Of a stretch of DNA of 64,000 nt, positions 43,778 to 55,500 are shown one piece after another. Each line of letters starts with the position of its first letter. The stretch's first letter is position 1. Below the pieces are notes generated by a model. It was given only the letters and a program-made list of their open reading frames with translations. It was not told the origin of the DNA and searched no databases. The position numbers and the translations under genes were made by a program. The stretch is from Ixodes scapularis (Eukaryota > Arthropoda > Arachnida > Ixodida > Ixodidae): contig NW_024609839.1 of assembly GCF_016920785.2 (NCBI RefSeq), positions 16,059,085 through 16,123,084 of the forward strand, written 5' to 3'.

Positions 43778-46621
43778 TTATGTCTGGGCATGTGGTAGCC
43801 GAAAACGTACGCGTGAGCTTCGTGGCTGTATCGAGGCGTCGCGTGAAGAAGCAAAGTCATGTGAGCGTGCAAAGATAGCAGTGTTGTCAAGAGATTGGGT
43901 ATGTGCTTCATGTGACGATTCTTCGCAGGCTGGTTTCCAGCGGTCAATGGATACAGTTTCTTGTCGGCCATTAATATTGATATTAATGGCCGAGAAGAAA
44001 CTGTATCCATTGACCGACGTGAAAAGTTTGTTGCCACGAGTTATCACTCGCATGAGCCGTCCTAAGCGTGCTGAAGTGGCCTTCGCACAGCATCGTGACG
44101 AAGAAAAACGTGTGCGCATGAATGTAGATCGGCTGAGACTTAGACGGCTGCCCGTTGTTGGGGGCGGGGAGGGGTAGGTCGGATGGTGCGCATTATCCGT
44201 TTTAATTTTGTCGCGTAGCTCATAGGATCAAGTGCTGGATCTTCAGGTCGGTTGAACAAAAATTCTCCTGGAAGTCGTAAGGTTGTGCCGTAGAGCATTT
44301 CCGCAGGGCTGCAATCGATGTCAGTCTTCAAGGCCATGCGGAGCCCTAGAAAAACAATAGGGAGTGCGGAATCCCAGTTCGGTCCTGTATCTTGGGCTCC
44401 AAGTGCGGCTTTGAGTGAGCGGTTAAATCGTTCTAGCAGTCCGTTGGATATAGGGTGATATGCTGTTGCACGATTACGTGACGTTCCTAAGGTGGTCACG
44501 ATTTCGCGGAAAAGAGCAGACTTGAACTGGCGACCGCGGTCTGTTTTAAGGTATGAATTTTAAGGCACGCCGAATCTGGACACCCAGCCGTTGATGAAAG
44601 CTTGGGCGACCGTTTCTGCACGGATTTCCTGGATTGGGATGGCTTCGACCCAACGTGTAAAGCGGTCAATGCAGTTGGGCAAGTATAACCAATCGATGGT
44701 GGCAGCGGTCCAACTAAATCTATGTGGATCTGGTCAAGTCGAAGGTCGGGAGGGCTAAGGGAAGAGAAAGGCGAAACTGTGTGTCGACTTATCTTTGAGC
44801 GTTGGCACTGGAAGCATGCTCGGGTCCATGCCCTGATGTCGCGGTTCATGTTAGGCCAGATAAATCTAGAAGATAAAAGTCGTCGTGTTGCGCGTATTCT
44901 AGGATGTGACAAGCAGTGGAAGGAATCAAAAATTTGTTTCCGGAAACTGGGTGGCACGAAAGGGCGGGAAGTGCCTGTCGACATCTCACAAACAACTGTC
45001 TCGCCGTGCGCTTCTGAATGAATTTGCTCGAAGATAAGATGAGGAGATATAGTACGAAGTTTGCTGAGCTCTTGATCATCTGCCTGTTGTTGTGCCAAGG
45101 CTTGGTTACCAAGAGATGGTGGTAGCAAAACTTGCGAAACCATGACTGTGCGAGGGAGAGCGTCTGCTACATTGTTGTCTACGCCGCTCACGTGAGGAAT
45201 GCCCGTGGTAAATTGGGATATGAAAGTCATATGATGAATCTCGCGAGGGGAGTGGTTGTCATGCGCTGATGATAAAGCAAATGTAAGGAGTTTGTGATCT
45301 GTGAGTACGTAGAATTCGCCGCCTTCGATGTAATGATGAAAGTGTTTTATGGCCAGGTAGATCGCCAGCAATTCTCGGTCAAAAGGGCCGTACTTTGTTT
45401 CGGACGGTGGGAGCTCCTTTGAGAAAAATGCTAAGGGTCGCCATTTGCTCTTTACATATTGCTGCAACACAGTTCCTGTGGCCTCACTCGATGCGTCCAC
45501 CATAACGTTAATTGGGGCGTCGTGATGGGGATAAAGCAGGATTGTAGCTGAAGTGAGGTCTTTCTTTATTTGTTTGAAAGCATGGGAAGTTTGATCTGTC
45601 CACACCAACGGTGTGGAGTTCTTTGTGTTGCTCTGCAGAAGTTCAGTTAAAGGATAAAGGATGTGAGCACATTTTAGAATAAATTGTCGGTAGAAATTAA
45701 TTAAAAAGAGGAATTCCCGAAGTTTGCGAATCTTCGACACCGGAGGAAAATTGGAGGTAGCTTCCACCTTTGTAAGCAAGGGAGAAATTCCTTGACTGTC
45801 AACGTGACGCCCGAGGAAGTCTAGCTCGCTGACACCAAAAACACACTTGCTTTTGTTAATGATGATGCGGTTGTTGACAAGTCTATCGAAGAAGATGGGA
45901 AGATGGTGCTCGTGTTGTTCATTTGCGCTGAATACGAGAATGTCATCAAGGTAAGCGAAGCAAAATGTGAAGCCGCGAACCACAGTGTCAGTAAATCGTT
46001 GGAATGTTTGGGCAGCGTTTCTCAAGCCAAATGGAATGCGAAGATATTCGAACAGACCAAATGGGGTTGCTATAGCTGTTTCGGGAATATCTTGCGGTGC
46101 CGCTGGAAATGGAGGGTACGCCTTCACGAGGTCCACTTTTGAAAACATCTTGGGACTTGCAGTGATGCAGTAAAATCCTCAATGCGTGACAGCGGGTACC
46201 TGTCAGGGACGGTCGAATTATTAAGAGCTCGGTAATCTCCACATGGTCGCCAGTCCCCAGGTTCTTTCTTGGAAACCACGTGTAGTGGAGACGGCCATGG
46301 ACTGTTGGAGGGCCGAATAATACCGAGCTCTAACTTGTGTGCAAATTCGTCTTTTGAAATCTTGAGTCGCGCTGGAGGCAAGCGTCTAGGACGAGCATAT
46401 ACTGGCGTTCCCGTGGTGACGATGTGGTGTTCAACGTCATGTTTCACCGGCGTGTCAAAGTTGTTAAGCGATGTTAGTTGCGTGTAGTATTTTAGAAGCG
46501 TTTGATACCTTGAGGGTGGAAGGAAATGAATAGCGGCTTCGATATGCGGTTTTTGGCATATGATTGCATTACCGGCTAAATTGGTGGTATTATCCAGGAG
46601 ACGTTTGCTGTGCATATCCAC
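43778..46621 (-). pseudogene. Ty3/Gypsy Pol: RT, RNase H and integrase
   Basis: From 46621 on the minus strand: PVYARPRRLPPARLKISKDE and GDWRPCGDYRALNNSTVPDR (RT), then FAYLDDILVFS with intact YxDD at about 45940-45910, VMVDASSEATGTVLQQ (RNase H Asp), KYGPFDRELLAIY (Glu), LTDHKLLTF (Asp), and the integrase HHCC domain HCLSHPRIRATRR...CFQCQRSK. The first integrase Asp (DQIHIDLVGPLPPS) is followed by a frameshift near 44690 and the DRG/Glu blocks (TDRGRQFKSAL, TAYHPISNGLLERFN). A stop at 44140 is followed by a C-terminal domain continuing to 43778 in another frame. Overall it is a nearly complete but frameshifted Pol. Confidence 0.9.
43944..44017. repeat. 74-bp near-perfect palindrome inside the integrase C-terminus
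   Basis: Arms of 36 bp (43944-43979 and 43982-44017) with one mismatch and a 2-bp loop. The arms start GGTCAATGGATACAGTTTCT. One arm encodes the normal integrase tail INGRQETVSIDR on the minus strand. The other arm is the same DNA inverted, which reads VNGYSFFSAI. Confidence 0.9.
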
Positions 46622-46680
46622 GAGCAGATCGAAACGCCGAAGAAAATGTGGACCTAATATGGGGCACGAAACGTCTGCAA

Positions 46681-47010
46681 CTAGAAATATCCAACGGAAT
46701 GTTCTCCAAGGGCCGATGTCCAGCGCCAGGGATTGTTTTCCGTAGTCGCAATCGATGATTTATTAGCAGCTTGTAAAATGTCAGGAGTTTTCTTCCTACG
46801 TTTTGAGGGGTCAAATGACACTGGTAGGACACTCACCTCAGCCCATGTGTCGATAAGGAAACGTAATCCTGTATTACGATCGACGATGAAAAAAAAAGGC
46901 GACTGGGTATAGGTTGACACCGCTAGATGCCTCTAGTGGTGGACAAGTTCGTTTCCCGACGCCGAGCAAGGTTGGTGACATCGCCGAGCGTCGTCAACGA
47001 AAGCCTTGTG
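46681..47010 (-). pseudogene. Ty3/Gypsy Gag zinc knuckle and protease
   Basis: A CWYHKAFVDDARRCHQPC segment (C-x3-H-x8-C-x3-C) ends the Gag part at about 47015-46960. The protease follows with FLIDTWAEVSVLPVSF: the aspartic protease triad DTGA is changed to DTWA, which should abolish activity. Stops flank the protease frame (about 46935 and 46681). Confidence 0.8.
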
Positions 47011-47099
47011 ATACCAACACAAACATTAGTTGTTCTGGCGTGTACGCCTAGGAGACGAAGAGTGTTTTGGCCGGGAGGTTGAGCGGCTCTGGTGGGGGG

Positions 47100-47780
47100 C
47101 AGGAGGTCGGGAGACGAGAGCTGCTACTTGCGCTGTAAGAGCTCGCATATATGCTGGCGACGTTCCGTAACCACAGGGGATGCCGGGTAGACGCTGATTG
47201 CGTGTTGTCGTGTCGTCATTGCAGTCGTTTCTCCAGTCATCCTGTTGATTGAAGATACGATGGGAAGTGCGACTTCCGTGATTCTGTCTGCCAGCTGAGC
47301 CGGATCGTCAAGGCTCATGGATAGGGTGGAAATGAGTACCATGCGTACATTTGATGGTAGCCGTGGAAGAAAAACCTCTCGCGGCAGGGAGGTATCAAAC
47401 GTTGGCAATCCATCGCCCACCAACTGCTGCAGTCGTCGAAGAAACTGAGAGTGCGTTCGGTCCCCGAGCTCTTTGGATGTTATTAGTTGCTGGAGCCGTC
47501 TTTGCACCGATGCAGATGTTCGTTTGATCAGTTCCCAGCGAAGTTTGTCAAAAGGCTTATCGTCTGGAAGTGAGAGGATTAAATCTCGAATTTCCATGGC
47601 CACCTCGGGAGGAAGAGGCGCTACGACGTGATGGAATTTCGTAGCTTGGCTGGTGATCCGAGCGATGACAAACTGCGATTCCACTTGCGTGAACCATACC
47701 AGAGGGTCCGCTGGCTAAACTTCCGGAAGTCGAAACGTGACGGCGGCCACATTTGTGGTAGCGGTGTTCTCGAGAGCCAT
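47100..47780 (-). pseudogene. Ty3/Gypsy Gag
   Basis: Starts with ATG at 47780: MALENTATTNVAAVTFRLPE, then a premature TAG at about 47716, then PADPLVWFTQVESQFVIARI, TKFHHVVAPLPPEVAMEIRD and LRRLQQLVGDGLPTF. The order AVxFRLPE / PADPxxWFxQVE / KFxHVVAxLPPEV is that of arthropod Gypsy Gag. A short leader with GTGACCCGGAC (possible primer-binding region) lies at about 47795-47815. The upstream 5' LTR is not intact. Confidence 0.85.
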
Positions 47781-47899
47781 AGCGGCGTATCAAGTCCGGG
47801 TCACTAATTATAGACACACAAGAATGGACCGTTTGGCGAATATGTGCCGCCACGTATGGGGCGATGGATGAACCTGAGGCGCACTGGGTTGGAGAGAAT

Positions 47900-48400
47900 T
47901 TGTAGAGAAAACAACGTCCACGTTAGGCTTCTTGTGTGCTACCGGTTCGTTTTCTTTTTGCTGCTCTTAGCTTTCTTTCGCTGCTCGCATTTATACATCG
48001 GCCAAACTGGCCTATGTATAAATGATAGAGCAAGGGAGCACGCAGCCTCAGTGAGAAGCACATCAGCAGGACATTTGTCAGCTCATTGCCGGACCTGTGG
48101 ATGCGGTGCCGAGCTAACCAGCATAACCGTCCTTCATAGGAACAAGAACTCCTTCGCGCGTGAAGTGCTGGAGGCCTTGGCCATCGAAGAAAAAGGAGAA
48201 GATTGCGGTCTGCCACACTTCGTTGACCACTAGGCTAAAAGGTTTTTATGTGTTTATTCTGCGGTTAGACGAAGAAAAAGAAAGAAAAAAAGGGCCTAGG
48301 CCGGGAAGAAGACAAAGTAAAATTCAGTTGATAGTCAGCGTTGTCTTTGTCCAGTTCTTTCCTTCGTGTCCTTGTTTTTTCGTGTTCAGCTGACCTGATT
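47900..48400 (+). pseudogene. Penelope-like element, GIY-YIG end and 3' tail
   Basis: HLYIGQTGLCINDRAREHAA gives the GIY-YIG helix and HLSAHCRTCGCGAELTSITV the zinc-like segment. EVLEALAIEEKGEDCGLPHF matches the EIxEAxxI...C.S C-terminus, ending TAG at 48231-48233. The 3' tail holds AAAATTCAGTTGATAGTCAG and a pyrimidine-rich stretch. It lies between the Gypsy leader and the THAP exon. Confidence 0.75.
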
Positions 48401-48595
48401 GCCAACAAAAGGTTCTCACCTAGGGTTGATGATCTGGAGGACCAGCGTTGAAACCGACCGAGGGCTGACGGCCGTGGCCGCGAGTAGCTAAACAGTGTAG
48501 GGACATAGTCCGGTCGTGCCTTGTCAAACGCCGGCTGTGATCATCGCCGCACTTCGCAAAGTTCTATCGCTTGCAAAAATTACAAGTCAACTTAC

Positions 48596-48788
48596 CTGTA
48601 ATAAAATGGGCGCCACATAGTCTGGACAGCTGACTCGGCTTCCAGTTCTTCGAGGGGTCGGACTTGTCAACTCTCCAGGCTGCCCGCTTATCCGGATGAA
48701 GCTTAGCACACGGGAAGCGAAAAAAGCTAGTTCCACAACCCGGGCGATAATAGTTCCGACAGCCGAAGGCTCCGCAGTTCACCGGCAT
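48596..48788 (-). CDS. THAP-domain protein, first coding exon
   Basis: ATG at 48786-48788 opens a 64-residue frame containing a THAP zinc finger: MPVNCGAFGCRNYYRPGCG, FFRFPCAKL, AAWRVDKSDPSKNWKP and LSRLCGAHFITG. The C2CH ligands (Cys5, Cys10 and the C-x2-H of CGAH), the invariant Trp residues and the Pro of WKP are all present. It ends at a consensus donor, CAG|GTAAGT, with the intron starting at 48595. Phase is 1. No stop or frameshift, unlike its mobile neighbours. THAP proteins bind DNA; P-element transposases also carry THAP, so a transposon origin is possible. Later exons are not visible in the window; the Penelope and Gypsy elements may sit in its intron. Confidence 0.65.
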
Positions 48789-48907
48789 GATTGCGGTGCA
48801 CGTCGTAATCTAGAACGGGCGTCGTCAGTACGATGACTCGTGTTCACCTTGTTCGCAACATCAAAACTTGAGTCTCGGTGGTCTCCAAGGCGCGCAAAGG
48901 CGAGAAA

Positions 48908-48921
48908 AGCAAGATGGCGGA
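48908..48921 (-). promoter_or_regulatory. YY1-like promoter motif upstream of the THAP exon
   Basis: CCGCCATCTTGC (reverse of GCAAGATGGCGG) about 120 bp upstream of the THAP start codon matches the YY1 consensus often found near transcription starts of housekeeping genes. No TATA box is evident. Functional role is an inference. Confidence 0.35.
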
Positions 48922-49012
48922 TTGTTTAGAACCAGATACTCTCGAACCCAGGCGCATCAAATACTCCACGCATGCGCACCGCGTATTTCTACAAAAGGTC
49001 CATTGGCCGAGC

Positions 49013-49148
49013 GACTGGAACCATAAAAACTGCATTCATAGAATCGCCGGTGGTCTCGCAGTCGGTGCTCGTAGCTCGAGCACGGCGAGTCCGAGCTCTT
49101 GCGCCGGCGTGGTTGTCCCGTCATATGAATCATAAAATGCACGCTACA
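49013..49148 (-). mobile_element. Ty3/Gypsy LTR fragment
   Basis: Starts TGTAGCGTGCATTTTATGAT at 49148 on the minus strand and aligns with the split 3' LTR (43679-43716 plus 41330-41455), without the hAT-like insertion. It supplies the pre-insertion site with a single GGTTGTCC. Homology stops near GGCCAAT at 49013. It lies within about 220 bp upstream of the THAP start codon. Confidence 0.7.
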
Positions 49149-49228
49149 AAAGCATCACTTATACACTGAACACACAAGAGGTTGATGACAGACACAGCCT
49201 TCTATAGTATTCATCAGGCAAAAAAAAA

Positions 49229-50000
49229 TTACCAAACAAAGGAATTTTGGTGTAGGTAACGCACAACGTTATCTAACTGACTAAAAGAAAAATAGGCTAG
49301 GGCAATGATTGTTGTTCTTAGGGAACGCCCGACGTTTCTAAAAATTGTGGGATAGGCCACGTGCCCCAAGCTCTCACCTTTAGAGATGTAACTGTTAAAC
49401 AAGTTGCAATACCTGGGATACAGACCATATTTGTTTAACTTTTCCAAAAAGATCCGGTAATCCACTTTGTCAAATACCTTCGTCATGCCAAAATATACAT
49501 CTGCTTGCTCGCGGTTCGTCGTGGAGAATGGAACACAAATTCGTCGTAATGAAATGGCATCTAAAAAAGTATGCTCTACAGGTAAAATTTTCTTTTTAAG
49601 TGCACGAATAAACAATTATGTATCATAATAAAAAATTTAAACAGCGATCAAAGCAATGACACAGGTCGATATTTATTTACCTTAGTTCTGTCACCTGACC
49701 TAAACAGAGTGGGATACCAATATAACGCTTCCCCATTGATAGAAATACTCCGCATTCTAGAGAGAAATTGAAACTGTGCTTCTAAACAGGACGAATCACT
49801 GCTACGCAACCCTTCAATATGAAATTTGGTATCACGTATATGTCAACTGATAATGTTGGCATTAGCTTTTTAATGGCCTCCATAACTTCGCAGGCAGTTA
49901 TCGAAAACCAAGAAAACGATTCGCCATATTTATTGACCGCTCCTGCCAGGCATGAATCAGCTACAGAAAAAACACGACCTAATACTATTTTCAACACGTT
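49229..50000 (-). pseudogene. LINE reverse transcriptase fragment
   Basis: Minus strand: FSITACEVMEAIKKLMPTLS and IPNFILKGC (the block before RT domain 1), then, in other frames, SGDRTKVNKYRPVSLL (block 2), VYFGMTKVFDKVDYRIFLEK (palm A, Asp replaced by Gly and Thr), LNKYGLYPRYCNLFNSYI and further palm remnants to 49229. Frameshifted and truncated at both ends. It is a third LINE family, RTE- or Jockey-like by its motifs. Confidence 0.7.
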
Positions 50001-50040
50001 TTATACCAAACTTGTATTCGCGCGGTGTTGTGAACTGTGA

Positions 50041-51162
50041 TTGCACTTTCACAAATGCTCGATTTCTGATTACTCTTGATTGTAATTGCGAAATTCACGT
50101 GCATATTAAGTTGGGGAGATTAATGCCATTCTGAATGGTAAAGTTGACGTAATATAAGATAAAAGGCATGCTAAAATTGTCACCATGACTTTTATAAGAT
50201 TCAGATATCATTTAAATCAAACAAATATTTTCATAAATACGTTCAGCAGAGCTCATGGCTGACAGTAGAGTCATAAATATTGTATATACATGTAGTATAC
50301 AAAAATTAGAAAGGTCAGTAACTAGTGTAAAGCAACACTCAATTAATGCGCCTCCAATTAGCCCAACACCACACCTTGTTGGTAGAAGTGGTCATTTTAT
50401 GTCACCATAGCAAACGTCCGGAAAAAATACACAAAACGCATTTTACTTTCCTCAATTTACGTTGAGAAAGTTGAGTTTTAATCCTATATTCAGCCATCAT
50501 CTACTAGACAGACTAGACATGACCAAACACAAAAAAATAACTTTCATATTTACTCGCACAAAGGCTTTAAAATACTCCTTCTTTGCCTAAAGTGCAACAA
50601 AATGGAACTCCTTGCCTCCCCATATTTTTACTTCGGACGATGTCCTACGATCAATCCAACACTTTTTTTATTTGTAATTGGTGTTTCATCTGGTGTATGT
50701 GATCTTAATCGCCCCTCCTTTTTCATTAATGTATAAGTCCCGGGTATCATCTGAAGAAACGCACTATCCACTCATTCTTGGGCCGCATGACTGGCCTCCA
50801 GTATCTTGTAAATAAAGTAAAAATAATAAAAACAACGAAGTTATTTTTTTCCTCTGAGAAAGCTAAACTCCGTCTTTTGTTCCTTACATTTGTCGTTCTG
50901 TAACTGACGTAAATAGTACGCAATGTCGGTTAATACAAAAAATAACGTAGTTTATTTTAACGCCTTACAAATCGAAACCTAGTTTAAATTTTGCGCCCTC
51001 TTCCAATATTTAGATATCACAAAACATAGTCAACCGAAGTTTTTTTGTTTGTTCTTTTCAAACTCTAACATTTCGTTCTACCGCTCAAGATATAAATAAG
51101 AATGTTGTGTGTACGCTTAGACAGCTGCATGTTAGTCAGCCACGTCCCGCCGTCTTGAATAT
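50041..51162. other. AT-rich DNA, no gene recognised
   Basis: No open frame above about 60 codons. AATAAA-like sequences occur (for example near 50812) but without a coding context. Confidence 0.6.
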
Positions 51163-51222
51163 ACCACCTGCAGCAGCGACTGGTCAGCGCCACGCCGCTG
51201 ACCTGTCACTGCTGCAGGTGGT
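51163..51222. repeat. GC-rich hairpin, arms 27 bp
   Basis: ACCACCTGCAGCAGCGACTG followed by GTCAGCG is returned as CGCTGAC and CTGTCACTGCTGCAGGTGGT, with two mismatches and a 6-bp loop. It stands in AT-rich surroundings. Confidence 0.75.
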
Positions 51223-51610
51223 CATGTGCCGGTCCCAATTCTTCCTGACGTCTAGCATAGCCCCTCAGCAGAACACTTGACTCCATTTTCTATTTTTACA
51301 CGTAACTGTTTTCGTTAATTTCACACAACTAAAATTTGCTGTACTTTTTTTTTTTTAGTTTCAACACATAGAACTGCGAAACTATGAAGAGACTTTTCTG
51401 GGTCTAAGTCGTGCACACATCATTAAGCAGAGAGCAAGTAGAAGCTTTCTAGAGCTTCTTAAAGCACCTAATATTAAAAAAAAGCTACAAATCACAATCT
51501 AAAGTTTATATGACACCATGCAACTTACTAAATCCCCTTAATTAAGCAAAACATATTACTTTAGCAAAATCGACAAACGCTCGTTCTATATAAAAATATA
51601 TATATCTGAC

Positions 51611-52579
51611 CAGGGATGGGCAGTATTTCAAATACAAGTATTTGAAATACGTATTTTAAATACTTTGTGTATTTTGCATTTGTATTTAATTACAAATTGG
51701 GTAATGTATTTTACGTGTGTATTTAAATACTAAAACGTGGGTATTTCAAATACAATTGTAATTAAATACAATTTTGTGGGCGAAAATACATCCCTCAAAT
51801 TTATCGTCATTGTCCAGAGCAGGAAGAAAACTATGTTCTGCACCGATTGCAGTGTCTCTCAAACAAGCACAAGCGTTTAGTGACTTTGTGATTACGGTGC
51901 TAGTCCAGGGCAAGAATAGTGACGAAATCGACGTTCACAGGCGGACTGGCTAAATAAGTGCCTGTGAAAACTTGTGATGCTTTTCAGCCTGATTTCCATT
52001 CATATTTTTGCCTGGAACATTCTAAATGAGCGGGTCGTCCAGATTTTCGTAACTGGTGCGAGGTACAACAATAAAAAATTCTCTAGCTAGTGCTGCGTGT
52101 CTTGGTCGTCTCGGTTCTTTGTTGGTCTATACCAAAATGTAATCGACAAGAAAAGCTGCTTGAGGCTCTGTACTTTTTTCACCTACTACGTTCAAGCTGA
52201 TTACATTTTTTGTGATTATATTTCCATTACGTTACTAGAGCCTCGCACACTAACTACCGACTGTGCGATGCAAAATTAAAATGAGATACCCAGAAACCCG
52301 TTGCAGGTGCCCTGTAAAAGGGTTGATAACTGGGCTAGTTGGTAGACATTTGAACGTGTGCGCTAACACCGTTCAGGTGCCCTGAAGTCGCTGACGCAAA
52401 TTTTGAGGAATGTATTTGGAAAAGTATTTGGAGGAGACCAAATACATTTTGGTTGTATTTGTATTTTGTACTTAAATGCTTTTTTGGAATTTATTTAGAT
52501 TTGTAATTAAATACATTTTTGACGAAGTGTTTTGTATTTGTATTTCGATACATATTTGCCTGTATTTTGCCCATCCCTA
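51611..52579. mobile_element. hAT MITE with 8-bp target duplication
   Basis: Ends CAGGGATGGGCAGTATTT and, from the other side, TAGGGATGGGCAAAATAC. Both flanks carry TATCTGAC (51603-51610 and 52580-52587). The 969-bp body has (G)TATTTxAAATAC-rich subterminal arms and no transposase. CAGGGATGGGCA is typical of hAT-type MITE ends. Confidence 0.9.
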
Positions 52580-52587
52580 TATCTGAC

Positions 52588-55500
52588 CGAATTCATTTCT
52601 GCTGCTTGTCGCCCAGCCTTCTCCTGCAACTAAAGTTGCGGTAGTAAGAAATAAAAACTTCATATCATGTAATAAATATATGGCCGTGCTATACTTATGG
52701 TTCAGCTCAAACTTAATAAATGCACCTGAGCGACTTCGGCCGGGGAAATACTAACAAGTTTATTCCGCCTCCTAAAAGAGCTGCGCACTGTACTACCTTT
52801 TCGACCATCATACGTGGCATTTTTCAAATCCAAGTACTACCAAACTCCTTAAACTCGCAGAAATTATACAATCTTTCTTCCCTAACGTTAATTTTTAAAA
52901 TAATATAATTAAATAATAGCTCTCAAAAAGCACACGAAGGTGACGCGCTGCAATTTGAAACTCGCCTATCAAGCTGTGCTGTATAGGTGGATGCCAGCAA
53001 AAGAGGCACCATTCCGCAGGGCATTTCGCGTATCCCAATGCGTCTTCACGCGTTAGAAAGGCCCCTCATGAATAGTTGGTGAGACGATACAAACCCCAGC
53101 TTGAGCCCGCGACAGTCTATAAAAAAAAGTGACATCACTAATGAGGACACATGCATTAATGCAAACATTACCAAAGGGAACATTTCCGAGTACTGACCAG
53201 TTACGGAGACCTTTTTGCGGCGTCTTGTGTATCGCTGTTATTCACTTCGCCCAATTCTACAGACCTCCAGACGCGAAGTGATTTACGGCGAGATAGCGGT
53301 GCTCGCCCAGTGTTATAAGACTTTGTTTTACAGCGTTAGCCGTTGGTGGCAGACTTCGCGGTTTTGCGCCGTTGAGCGCGCTCTAAATCGACGGCAACCA
53401 ATTTCGACACTCCGCCAAAACATTTTGCTGGCCGCTGATAACAAGATAACAAGCAAACAAGGTAACATGCATGATGGTCACGCCTGGTAGCAAGATGACA
53501 TGCTTGGTCAGTAGAACGGTCCCCGCCGGGAAATCCGGCAGTAAACTCGGATAGGTACCCATGTGACTCAGAATTAGCGCAAAGAACAATTCTCGAAAAA
53601 TATGCGAATATAACTGCCTTAGTATTTTTGGATGCACACTGTATCAGAAAGCAAGGGGAAAGCAGGTACGTTAGTGCCCCGTCAATGCACCTGACAGTTA
53701 GAGTTTTGTTTTGTAAACGGATAGGCAGAAAGATAAAATTAATACTGCGTGTCTGTTTGAATAAATCCTTGTCTGAGTGTGCACTTCGTCTCGTATACTT
53801 CCTTGCCCTGATTATTAGGCGCTTTTCGTTTAGCACGTGTGACTGTTGGTGTTAAAATGACCTAGGAAAACACGCTCCCCCCCTAACGCAGACAGCTGAA
53901 ATGCTCTGAACTTAGTACAGTCTCCATAGCTCTAAAACGACATGAAACTTTTGTCCGGTGTGACTCAGTTTAATACCAAACACCTATGCGGACGCTACGG
54001 TGAGCGCTCGCACCTTTACCACTAATTACCTCCTGCTCAGAAACGAGATCTTGGTGGCTCCGACGTAACACCTCAGCGTTCGTTGTGTTTCACCTTACGC
54101 CGGGTTGCGTAAGCGTCCATCCATATATACCCTATGTTATACCAAAACAAAAAAGTAAAGGTATATATTGCAACATTTTAATAATGTCTAACTTTTTAAG
54201 TACATCTTTGGCCGTTCTACGTAAACGAAGCGTCCTAATCGGTAGCCCGGATTTCGGCTTGTTGTGATACCTGGAATCTCTCGGCGTGCTTCGTTGATTG
54301 CATTCTTGCTCGCCATGTTGTGACCTTCGCGACTGTTATTCTCATCTATGAAGAACCGGCGTTCTATATATGACAAGATGTACAACCTTTCTTAAAGGGT
54401 TGGGCCCAGGGCCCCCGCGCGCCGCTCAGCTCCACCCGAATGTAACGCGGCACTCAGACGGCGTTGCATTGGCTGGGTGAGCGCCTAGCGTTTCGCTGCG
54501 GTTCGTCGTAAGGTTAAAAAAAAGTATACAAAAGAAATTGACAGCCTAAAAAAAGACTCATGGTAAGGCGTCTTCACGCTTCTTGCTTTGCGATTCCTCG
54601 TTCCGCGCAGTAAGCGGCGAATGCCTTAATTGTCCTGGCTCAGGATTCGCAACGCCCCGCGTTTCTTACCTTGGCAGAAACTGCGGAGAGCAAGTCGTCT
54701 GCTGCTTCTCCAAGGGATTGGGGTGACATCAGAAACACGCCTAGTTCTTATTGACTTTAATTGAAGGAATAGTAGGTAGACCTCAGTCCTAGATGCATTG
54801 GGGTCTACCATAGCCTCTTTTATACAGGCAAAGCCTGGCAGATTGTCATGTGACGCGGCTGCAGAAAGCGAAAAGGTAGAGCGACAGAAAAGGGTCATGT
54901 AACGGGCGCCCCACTGCGGCAAGAAACCGAAACACACTTGTCCAGAGCGATGTAATGTCCGCCCGTTCTTCTCGCGTTCCTCGCGCTACCGCTACTTTTC
55001 TTGTCGGGTTCGAAAATCATGTTCCGGGTTCTCGCCACTGCAAAAGCTGTGCGCTGAATACCGGACTCCCCGAGAAACGCTCCGTGCTACCAGATCCTCG
55101 AACTCAAAATCTTTGACCGAGCACTCTATGGCTCCGTCATCGAACTGCCAGGCTTTGTGAGCATACCGGAGTCTATGGGTCTACCCACTATTTTTTTTTT
55201 AATCATCCAAGCACCTTGGTGATTTGACGTCATTGCAACTCATGTGCAAGAATCAGGCGAACTTGGGCTCCGCATAGACGCTTTGCACACGCTCCAGATT
55301 ACGGCCGCCATTGCTAACCGTTTCTTGACTTACCGAGATGCCGAGCCACTGAAACGGTCGTTGACTAGCTTCTACAAGGGCCAATTTTTGGATAGAAGGA
55401 CAAAGTAGAATCTAAAATTGCCTTAACCTGGACAGCTATAGTAATAAGGAAGTGAAGTAAACAGAATAGGAGTAAACAAAACCTGAAAGTCGGTTTTGGT

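Noticed and set aside
44722..45021. Plus-strand frames over the Gypsy Pol (also 45903-46173 and 46269-46758)
   Set aside because: Antisense shadows of the well-supported minus-strand Pol.
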